Below, piece by piece: positions 1-8,128 of a stretch of 64,000 nt of DNA. The position numbers and the translations under genes were made by a program. This stretch comes from Clostridium scatologenes (lineage in GTDB: Bacteria > Bacillota > Clostridia > Clostridiales > Clostridiaceae): the NCBI RefSeq assembly GCF_000968375.1, contig NZ_CP009933.1, positions 3,410,001 through 3,474,000 of the forward strand, read 5' to 3'. Positions within the stretch are counted from its first letter, which is position 1. Every line of letters begins with the position of its first letter. Below the pieces are notes generated by a model. It was not told the origin of the DNA, did not search any database, and saw only the letters and a list, made by a program, of their open reading frames with translations.

Positions 1-486
1 CAAATTTGTAGAAGTTATTGTTATTTGTTTAAAAATGCTAATAGCAGAAGACACTGTTACATTTGCAGCTATAGTATAATTAGTACTCTTTGATTGAACT
101 ACAAAATTAAATGTAATATTTTTTTCTAATGAACCACCACTAATCAATTTTATATTTCTATTCAAAATTATTTGATAACTATGGCCTACTATATACCCCC
201 CTGTAGGAGCACTTACTTTAACAACAGATTTACTATCACCCTGTAATGGAGCTATTGAAAGATTATTGCCAGAAGTAACATCCTTAATTTCTATATTACC
301 TTGAACAGACTCAAATTCTATTGGTTTATTAAAAGTTATTGTCCATGTTTTATTTGTATCAGTTATAATTTTAGTTCCCATATTTAGAACACTATCGTCA
401 GCAGCTAAAGCTTCATTACCACAAAAAAATATCAATATAAACATTGAAAAAAGTACTAAAGCACATTTTTTAAGTTTTTTTATCAA
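1..486 (-). CDS. secreted Ig-like protein, partial (cut by window edge)
   Basis: This is the N-terminal 162 residues of a larger protein; its 3' end lies beyond the window. The start is a TTG preceded by AGGAGGGA at good distance, and no in-frame stop follows. The product begins with a lysine-rich n-region, a hydrophobic segment and an Ala-containing cleavage site near residue 25, so it is exported. The following residues alternate in beta-strand fashion and resemble the Ig-like domains of bacterial surface proteins (SbsA/Big type), but no family can be named safely. It follows the 1703-residue surface protein and is separated from it only by a hairpin. Confidence 0.7.
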   Translation of the reverse strand, partial: MIKKLKKCALVLFSMFILIFFCGNEALAADDSVLNMGTKIITDTNKTWTITFNKPIEFESVQGNIEIKDVTSGNNLSIAPLQGDSKSVVKVSAPTGGYIVGHSYQIILNRNIKLISGGSLEKNITFNFVVQSKSTNYTIAANVTVSSAISIFKQITITSTNL

Positions 487-524
487 TTTAGTTCCCTCCT
501 ATTTACTATCTAATAGTTAAAACT

Positions 525-552
525 AAGGAGGAAGGTTTATTCCTTCCTCCTT
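525..552 (-). terminator. hairpin between the giant surface protein and the next gene
   Basis: A perfect 11-bp inverted repeat (AAGGAGGAAGG / CCTTCCTCCTT, loop of 6) starts 30 bases after the stop codon of the 1703-residue gene. On the minus strand it is followed by TAGTTTTAA. The next gene starts only about 38 bases beyond, so it may act as an attenuator rather than a full terminator. Confidence 0.6.
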
Positions 553-581
553 TTTACTTTTAGAAATTTACACCTCAGGAG

Positions 582-3500
582 TTATTGACCACCTGTTAAA
601 TTAGTTCCTGAAAGTGTAAGTGCACTTCCTGTCTTTGCTAATGTTATACTATTTCCAGCTACACCTTCTGTTTGGGCTGTTATAGTTATAGTTCCGCTTA
701 CATTTGTTGCAGTAACACTAGATACTAAAGCATTAATATCTGCAGCTAATTCATCTGCAGTAGAAAAATTAGTATTACTAGTTTTAGAAGCTGCTTTGGT
801 AAACTTTACTCCTGCAACTGTTACAGTATCATCATTTGCTGGAGATCCAAAGGTTATAGTTCCTGATGCTTTAACGGATGCAGCCGTTACAGTAACCTTA
901 GATGAATATTCACTTGCTGATGCTGTTGATGTTGGTTTTAACCTAATTCTAATAGCATTTACTGATCCTGTTGCAGTTATAGTTCCAATTCCGTTTGCAT
1001 CTGTAGAAGCTATTGCAATGCTTGAAGATGACCAATTACTTCCACCATCTGTTGAAGTTTCTACCTCATATGCATTTACCTGACTAGGATTTAATCCAGC
1101 AATAGTAACTACTCCAGTTGAAGTTACTATTGATGCACTTATTCCAGTAGTATCAATAGTCTGCTGTCTTGGATTAATTGTTAAATGCTTAGTTAATCCC
1201 ACAGAAGCACCTGTTGGTGTATAAGTTATATAAACATCTTGAGCACTAGAACCATTCGCTGGTATTAGACTATTACTATTAAGATCTATAGTATTACCAC
1301 TAAATGTATTCCATGTAGTTCCATTACTAGACCACTGCATGCTATTACCATTAACTCCTGTAATTTGTTCATTACTATAATCTATAGCTGCACTTGGTGC
1401 TGCTTGTATAGTTATAGTTGTTATAAATCCTGGCATTGCAGTACCTACAGCTTTACTTCTTACTTCTATAGAGCCTGCTTGTGTTACTGGTATAGGATTT
1501 GTATCTAAATCAGTCCAGTTACCTGTTGTACTAGCTGTCTTCACTCTATACTCTAATCCTGTTTGAATACTAGTTAAATTAACTTTGGTTTCTGTTGATG
1601 TTGATTCCACTGATGATGTTACACTTGGTACTCCTGCTTGACTTATAGATATTTTTTGAACATTAGAAGCTTTAGTAGTACCTGATGCTTTTGTTCTAAT
1701 CCATACACCATTAGTTGTATTTATAAGATCTGCATCTCCTGATTGTAAATTATTACTTCCATCTACATCTTTCCATATTAATCCACCATTTACACTATAT
1801 TGTGCAGCTCCACTTAATTTACCTACTAATTTGTTGTTTGAATCATATCCACCAAAGCTAAATGTTAGATTTGGTGCTGCTTGTGACTGTGTTAATAAAA
1901 TAATTTGAGCCTCTGAAGCTGGTGTATTTCCATTTGCTTTATATCTTACTTGTACACCATTTGTACTAGTACTGTTCAATGAATTCAATTCAGTTGTTGA
2001 AGTAATCAATTGAGTTCCTTGTGATGTTACCGGTATCCATGATTGTCCATTATTTACACTATATTCTTCAGTAGTATTTACACTTTCAAGCTGTGCAGTA
2101 CCATTACTATTAAATGTAAATGTTGCAGTTGTTGGCGCTGCTGGTGGATTTTGTGTTGGATCATTATTTGCACTATCCATTTTAAAGTTTATAGTTTTTA
2201 TAGTTGTAGCTCCATTTATAATGTTTGTAGTATTTAACTTCAATACATAATTTCCATTAACTGTTATTGCTTTACCTGAATTATAATCAGTTTCATATCC
2301 ATCTCTCATTATTGTAGCTTTAGTAACATTATTTGAATCTACATCTGTTATTGTTATTCCATTAGTAGTTATTGGACTAGTTTCATTATAAATTGCTCCT
2401 TCTGTTACTCCTGAAACTTTTGGTGATGTTGCCACATCCGTTGTATCAACTCTAAATACCTTTGTTGATATACTTGTTGCTCCATTTTCATTGCTTTTAG
2501 ATGTAACTGTTAATTTATAATATCCATCCTGCTGTATAGTTGAATTTTGTACAAAAGCTACTTTAGCCGCATTTGTCCATACACTGTCAGCTGTAGGATC
2601 ACTAATTGAATTTGAATAATCTACTCTCTGAAGTACTGTTGTTGCAATGGTTCCTGCCAAATTTAGCCATGTTGGTGTTGCTTGATAAAGTGTTGGAACT
2701 TTATTAGTTGAGAGTGTACCTGCTTTTTCAACAAAGCTTATATCAACTGGTGAAGGTATTGCTGAACTTACTGTAAACTTAATTTTAGTACTATTTGACG
2801 CAGAAGTTGGATTCATTGATGGAACAGTTTTGGTTCCCGTTACTGTTAAAACATAATTTCCATCTCCTGCTGTTTTTATTTCATTAAGTAAAGCAGTTCC
2901 ATCTGCTGGAGAAGGTAATGCTACCCCATCTTTAGTTAGAGTTGCAACATAAGTTATTGTTGTACCTGATGCTGCATCAGATGTATTGCTATTCCATGTT
3001 ACAGTTGGGAATAATTCCTTACCAGTTGCTGCATCTGCTTTAGTCGTGTAAGTTCCACCATTTGTCAATCCTGTTATTATAGGTAATGGGAATAATCCAT
3101 ATTTTGCAGGTTTACTTTCAAGCACTGGTCCTGAAGCACCAATTTTAACAGCTACTTGCAGAGACCTAGTCATTGAAATTGGTGTAGATCCTGATTCACA
3201 AGTAGTCCATGCTGCTGTTGAACTATCAGGATCATTATAAGTAAATGACATTCCTGTAGTAGTTCCTGTAATTCTTCCAAGATTTAAATCAATACCTACG
3301 TAATCAGGTACCACTGCTCTACTTATTTCAACTGGTGCTGAAGGAGCACTATCTACAGTACTTGAAGCAACCACTCTAAGCATTTGCTTCAAATTGGTAT
3401 TTCCATCTATCTTAGATATCATAGTAGGAACATTAATAACTCCACTACTATTTGCTGTTGTGGAAATCTGTAATCCATCTAAAGCTGGTACAGTTCCGTC

Positions 3501-5693
3501 TGAATTTTCATTTTGTATATAAATCTTATATGATTTTCCAGGTTTTAATCCAGTTACATTTTGATTAGTTGCATCTACTGCAAATCCTACTGGTGCCTCT
3601 GCTTGATATTGAACAGCTACCTTACTACCTTCTAATCTTCCCGTCTTAGTTAAACTAATATATACATTCCCACCGTCAGGAGAAAGATTTAGTCCTGTCA
3701 TGTTTACATTTCCATTTGCATCTACAGTAGCTGTTTTTAATGGTTTTGTATCTGTTATATTGTTATAAACATTTACAACATCACCAGTAGTTAATCCTGT
3801 AATACTAATTGTATCTTTACTTCCTACATTATTCACAATTTTTACATTATTAGCATCAATAGCTCCAGAATCTAACGCTACACTTAATGTAACTGTATTT
3901 CCATATCCTAATATAGTTCCTTTAAAAGTATAAACACCTTTGCTTGACTTAGGTATCGTTTTATTCCAAGCTACTACTAAAGTCTGTTGACTTCCATCAC
4001 TCATTATACAAGATACAGTCTCTGGAAAATTAAATTTTGTTATATCATCTGTTGTATACGTTGGTATAGGATTAATGGTCACTACTTTACTAGTTAACTT
4101 AGGTTTTTTTATAGCAATTCCCTTTTGAGTTCCATCTCCATCTTTAGAAGCAATATAAGCCTTTCCAGCTTTTGAATAATACAAGTCATCACCTATTATA
4201 TTCATATAATTGGCTGAGTCATCTACCACCTTATATCCATTACCTGTAGTATCCAATTTGTATATTTTATTACCATCTACATAACTTATATAATATATGT
4301 CATTATCATCAGTAGCACATATTTGTGTAGCTTTATCAGTCAACGTTGTATAAGCACCAGCTTTTGAAGCTACATTAGTAGTTACAGTCATTGGTACTGG
4401 ATTCTGACCTTCAGCATTTGTAGACCTGTACAATACACCATCATATCCTGTATAAAATAATAAATAATCATTACAAGCATTAACAAATTTTGTATTTATA
4501 GTACTTATTCTTGCTTTTCTACTATTTTGTATGTCATAACTATACAATCTATTGTAATCAGCAGTATTAATGTAAAACAAATAGTTTCCTGTAACACTTA
4601 AATATGATGCTGGATCAGTCAAAAGCATATTGTTTCCTTTTGAATTTAGTACATATATTCTATCTCTATCACCATGATTAATATAATATATTGAATCTCC
4701 CTTAACATTTATATATGAAGCCATGTTATCTGAAACTTTTTGCCTTTGAGTTCCATCTGTCTGTACTTTATAAATCTTTCCACCATCACTATAATTACTA
4801 TAATACACCCAATCTCCAATTACGTTTATAAACTTTACACTATCATTGCTAATAAGAAAATCACTTGTACCAGTTACACTTTTCCTATAAAGCTTATTAC
4901 CATCACCTGTATTACTGTAATAAATCCATTTTCCACTCTTATCAATACTCGCAAAACCATTATTAGTTATATTATAAGCTTTGTTTCCTAAAGTAGATGA
5001 ATCAACTCCTGTTGAATTTCCTGTCAACTGCAAAGTGATTGTTAAGTTTACATCTCCAGAAGTATTTCCATTTGTAACTAAATTTAAATACCCATTTGCC
5101 AATTCTGTAACTCCATCACTAGCGTATATATGAAGTAAACCATTAGCTCCAGCTGAAAGTTGTCCCATGTAAGTAACCAGATCCGTTAATGGTGTTATAG
5201 TACTATTTCCAACTTGAAAATAAGCTGCACCAGTTACTCCTGATAGCTGACTTATCTGACATGTAAACAAATATAATCCTCCAGCTAATTGTTTATAAGT
5301 AACATGAGCTATAGCAGTAGCTCCATTTGCTATAGTAGGAGGCTGATAGTTACCATCTGCACCTGTAACTATTTTTTCAGTTGTTCCATTGCCTGGATAA
5401 TAGGTCAATGTATTTCCTACTCTAGATACTATTTGACTATCAGTAACAGTTGAATTTGTAAATATATCTTTTGTTGCACCTGTTGAATCTACATAATATA
5501 TATCACCTAAATTATTTGCCAATTGATCATTTACTTTAGCTGTATTAGTACCACTACTATCATTTGTAAAATAGGTAACATCATAAACATTATTTCCTAC
5601 AACTATAGAATTAGCTGGCAACTGAGCATAAACACTAGAACATATACCAAGTGAAATAACCGCTGTCATTACCAACAATCTAGTTTTTTTCAT
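582..5693 (-). CDS. 1703-residue secreted protein with DUF5050-like propeller, Ig-like domains and a C-terminal phage-like module
   Basis: A very large exported protein of unknown role, probably cell-surface. Residues 1-24 are a signal peptide ending in SVYA. Residues of about 239-527 carry repeated IYYSN/YYINxxDxxRIY segments, each ~40 residues long, of the DUF5050/TolB-like beta-propeller type. About 535-605 is a Big_4-like domain (ends in W, then GVYTFKGTI and GYGN). The middle is a long series of Thr/Ser/Asn-rich Ig-like or fibronectin-like domains. About 1608-1703 is a distinct module (VTVAGVKFTKA, then ELAADIN and GTITITAQTEG) seen in tail and surface proteins. No CWB2, LPXTG or SLH anchor is visible. 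The start has a good GGAGG site. Domain edges are approximate. Confidence 0.8.
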   Translation of the reverse strand: MKKTRLLVMTAVISLGICSSVYAQLPANSIVVGNNVYDVTYFTNDSSGTNTAKVNDQLANNLGDIYYVDSTGATKDIFTNSTVTDSQIVSRVGNTLTYYPGNGTTEKIVTGADGNYQPPTIANGATAIAHVTYKQLAGGLYLFTCQISQLSGVTGAAYFQVGNSTITPLTDLVTYMGQLSAGANGLLHIYASDGVTELANGYLNLVTNGNTSGDVNLTITLQLTGNSTGVDSSTLGNKAYNITNNGFASIDKSGKWIYYSNTGDGNKLYRKSVTGTSDFLISNDSVKFINVIGDWVYYSNYSDGGKIYKVQTDGTQRQKVSDNMASYINVKGDSIYYINHGDRDRIYVLNSKGNNMLLTDPASYLSVTGNYLFYINTADYNRLYSYDIQNSRKARISTINTKFVNACNDYLLFYTGYDGVLYRSTNAEGQNPVPMTVTTNVASKAGAYTTLTDKATQICATDDNDIYYISYVDGNKIYKLDTTGNGYKVVDDSANYMNIIGDDLYYSKAGKAYIASKDGDGTQKGIAIKKPKLTSKVVTINPIPTYTTDDITKFNFPETVSCIMSDGSQQTLVVAWNKTIPKSSKGVYTFKGTILGYGNTVTLSVALDSGAIDANNVKIVNNVGSKDTISITGLTTGDVVNVYNNITDTKPLKTATVDANGNVNMTGLNLSPDGGNVYISLTKTGRLEGSKVAVQYQAEAPVGFAVDATNQNVTGLKPGKSYKIYIQNENSDGTVPALDGLQISTTANSSGVINVPTMISKIDGNTNLKQMLRVVASSTVDSAPSAPVEISRAVVPDYVGIDLNLGRITGTTTGMSFTYNDPDSSTAAWTTCESGSTPISMTRSLQVAVKIGASGPVLESKPAKYGLFPLPIITGLTNGGTYTTKADAATGKELFPTVTWNSNTSDAASGTTITYVATLTKDGVALPSPADGTALLNEIKTAGDGNYVLTVTGTKTVPSMNPTSASNSTKIKFTVSSAIPSPVDISFVEKAGTLSTNKVPTLYQATPTWLNLAGTIATTVLQRVDYSNSISDPTADSVWTNAAKVAFVQNSTIQQDGYYKLTVTSKSNENGATSISTKVFRVDTTDVATSPKVSGVTEGAIYNETSPITTNGITITDVDSNNVTKATIMRDGYETDYNSGKAITVNGNYVLKLNTTNIINGATTIKTINFKMDSANNDPTQNPPAAPTTATFTFNSNGTAQLESVNTTEEYSVNNGQSWIPVTSQGTQLITSTTELNSLNSTSTNGVQVRYKANGNTPASEAQIILLTQSQAAPNLTFSFGGYDSNNKLVGKLSGAAQYSVNGGLIWKDVDGSNNLQSGDADLINTTNGVWIRTKASGTTKASNVQKISISQAGVPSVTSSVESTSTETKVNLTSIQTGLEYRVKTASTTGNWTDLDTNPIPVTQAGSIEVRSKAVGTAMPGFITTITIQAAPSAAIDYSNEQITGVNGNSMQWSSNGTTWNTFSGNTIDLNSNSLIPANGSSAQDVYITYTPTGASVGLTKHLTINPRQQTIDTTGISASIVTSTGVVTIAGLNPSQVNAYEVETSTDGGSNWSSSSIAIASTDANGIGTITATGSVNAIRIRLKPTSTASASEYSSKVTVTAASVKASGTITFGSPANDDTVTVAGVKFTKAASKTSNTNFSTADELAADINALVSSVTATNVSGTITITAQTEGVAGNSITLAKTGSALTLSGTNLTGGQ

Positions 5694-5835
5694 TATCTTC
5701 CTACCTCCATCAAATTTATTTTCATGTAATTCCTTTATAATACGTTAATAAACACTATTTATAAAATAATATCCATATTTCTATACTCGTAACATATTGT
5801 AGAAATTTTACACTTTTTAGCTAATAAATTTTTTA

Positions 5836-5862
5836 GGGAAGAGTCAAAATTAACTCTTTCCC
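5836..5862 (-). terminator. possible terminator after the 741-residue CWB2 gene
   Basis: The arms GGGAAGAGT and ACTCTTTCCC pair with one bulged base and lie 26 bases after the stop codon. The bases that follow on the minus strand are A-rich rather than T-rich, so termination is uncertain. Confidence 0.35.
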
Positions 5863-5887
5863 ATTTATGTTATTTATTTAAAATTCA

Positions 5888-8113
5888 CTATTGAACCTTA
5901 ATTGTAACTGTTATTGGTGTGCTATAATGACTTATAGTCGCTGTAACATGATAAGTATTTGAATCACTTATATCTATAATTGGCGGATTCCATAAAAGAA
6001 CATGTACTTTCTTTGCTTCTCTATTTCCATCTGCATTATTTATAACTGCACATATTCTATTGGATAATTCATCCATATTAAATGCCCCACCTGGATAATC
6101 ACTTCTTTTAACAGTTATAGCTATAGCAGGTACATTACCAGTATTGTTATCTACATTAAGAGTAATAATCTTTGGTATTACTCCTATAGTTGCTTTAACT
6201 TTTCTATTACCACTTATAGCACCATTTAAAGTGAACTTAGCAACTCTACAATCATCTATATATGTACTATCCACAAAAGTAGAGTTAATACTTACAGCCT
6301 CTGTCCAGGTAACTGCCACTTGTTTTCCTGTAGTTGGATCCTTTACTGTAGTTGGATACGCTTCATTTTGCATTATAGCAGCTAATTCACCCAAATCAAT
6401 TATATCTGGATTATTAGGATCTGGTGGATTATCAGGATAATTTGGATCATTTGGATCTTGTCCTCCTTCTCCTGTAACTATGAGCATAAGACCTACTTTT
6501 CCACTATATCCACTTACAGTTCCTTCATAAGTATACACTCCAGTAGCATACTTATTTTCAGCTCCCCAGGTTACTGGCACACTTTGGGTTGAATTGTCAG
6601 TCATTATAGCTGTTACTGTTGATGGTAATGTAAAGCTAGACTTAGTAGCCACAGTTCTCTTTATGTTGTTTATAGTTTTTATAACTTTTGAATTTGTCCC
6701 ATTGTCATTCACTGTTAAAGTGAGTTTAACCTTTTTTTTATAGTTATCTACAGTACCATAAAAAACATATACACCTGGTTTGTTTCCACTTTGACTTCCA
6801 TAATCCCAGGTAACAGGTACTTGAATTTTAGTTCCATCAGTCATTTGAGCCTCAACAGTACTTGGAACATTAAAGAACTGCCTGCTGCTTGCTGTTTTTA
6901 CTAAATCATCAATTTTGTAAGGTATTGGCTTAACTCTAAGTGTAGCAAGCACAGTTTTATCAGTACCACGAATAGTTCCTGTAAAAGTATATATTCCTGG
7001 TTTTGAAGTATTTATTTTAGTAAGGTTCCAATCTACATTAACTTCCTTCTTACTTCCATCACTAGCAGTTACGATCATAGTTGGTCTTGGTGTATATTTT
7101 TCATTTTGAATTATAGTATCAGTAGGATTGTCAATATTAGCTACTGCACTTGGTAAATTTTTAGCAATTTGCTCCGATTCATAACTAACTGCTCCTGGTC
7201 CTCCTAGAACTTTTATGTCATTAATTATATGAGACTTCAAAAAATTCTGTGTAGCATATGACATAGGCGAATCCACAAATATAATTGGTGAAGTAGTTTT
7301 TGAAGCAAGTGCTGAAGCTCCTAAAGAATCAGGAAAATCTTTAGCTGATGAAATATATACAGTATCTATATTTAATTCTCCTAGAAAAGCATTAACAACA
7401 CCTATATTAGAACTATAAATATCACCACCACCTATTCTCTTTATATTAGGAAGTCCTGATATTACAGAATCACTTATTTTATCTTGTCCACCTATTACAT
7501 ATATCTGATCTGCTTTTTTATATCCTTGAAGATATTTACTTACAGAAGCTGGCATGCTATAGGCATCTACAGGAATTACTGGCATCCCTTTAGCTGCTGC
7601 TATAGCAGAAATAGACATACCATCTCTAAAATCATTACTATTTATAAGTACAACTTCATTAGATTTGCTAACTTTTCCTGCTATCTGTATTGCCGTATCA
7701 AATCTATTAGCACCCCCAAGCCTTGTAATCTTAATTCCTCTGGATTTTAAAGAATCTTCTACAGCTTGTGATATAACTCCTCTACCTCCAATTATAAATG
7801 CATTTTTAACACCTAATCTGTTTATTTCTACAGAAGTATAAGCATTTAGAATATCTTTAGATGTAAGTAAAATAGGAGCATCATTCTTTTTAGCTAAGGG
7901 AGCTGCCGCTAAAGCATCTGGAAAATTTTCACCATTTACTATAACTACATTTTGAGAACTTTTCCATCCATCCTGACAAACTTTAGCTGCAGTCTCATAT
8001 CTGTTTGCCCCATTATATCTGGTTGTTATAGTTTCAGCTTTGACCTTCAAAGCTGAAAAACATAAGCTGGCTGCTACAACTGCTACAATAAAAGTTGATA
8101 TTTTGTTTTTCAA
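5888..8113 (-). CDS. CWB2 cell-wall-binding surface protein with Big_4 Ig-like repeats
   Basis: An exported surface protein of 741 residues. A signal peptide ends near residue 26 (KVKA). Residues of about 30-330 contain three cell-wall-binding-2 (CWB2, PF04122) repeats, recognised by RYNGANRYETA, FPDALAAAPLA and VFIIGGxGxI-like segments. In Clostridioides difficile three such repeats anchor proteins to a wall polymer. About 328-546 holds three Big_4-type domains (W..., GVYTFxGTI). An Asp/Asn/Pro-rich spacer follows, then a beta-rich C-terminus. The start is TTG with AAAGGAG 8 bases upstream. It lies 15 bases after the next CWB2 gene and is surely co-transcribed with it. Ligand unknown. Confidence 0.85.
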   Translation of the reverse strand: MKNKISTFIVAVVAASLCFSALKVKAETITTRYNGANRYETAAKVCQDGWKSSQNVVIVNGENFPDALAAAPLAKKNDAPILLTSKDILNAYTSVEINRLGVKNAFIIGGRGVISQAVEDSLKSRGIKITRLGGANRFDTAIQIAGKVSKSNEVVLINSNDFRDGMSISAIAAAKGMPVIPVDAYSMPASVSKYLQGYKKADQIYVIGGQDKISDSVISGLPNIKRIGGGDIYSSNIGVVNAFLGELNIDTVYISSAKDFPDSLGASALASKTTSPIIFVDSPMSYATQNFLKSHIINDIKVLGGPGAVSYESEQIAKNLPSAVANIDNPTDTIIQNEKYTPRPTMIVTASDGSKKEVNVDWNLTKINTSKPGIYTFTGTIRGTDKTVLATLRVKPIPYKIDDLVKTASSRQFFNVPSTVEAQMTDGTKIQVPVTWDYGSQSGNKPGVYVFYGTVDNYKKKVKLTLTVNDNGTNSKVIKTINNIKRTVATKSSFTLPSTVTAIMTDNSTQSVPVTWGAENKYATGVYTYEGTVSGYSGKVGLMLIVTGEGGQDPNDPNYPDNPPDPNNPDIIDLGELAAIMQNEAYPTTVKDPTTGKQVAVTWTEAVSINSTFVDSTYIDDCRVAKFTLNGAISGNRKVKATIGVIPKIITLNVDNNTGNVPAIAITVKRSDYPGGAFNMDELSNRICAVINNADGNREAKKVHVLLWNPPIIDISDSNTYHVTATISHYSTPITVTIKVQ

Positions 8114-8128
8114 TGTTACTACTCCTTT

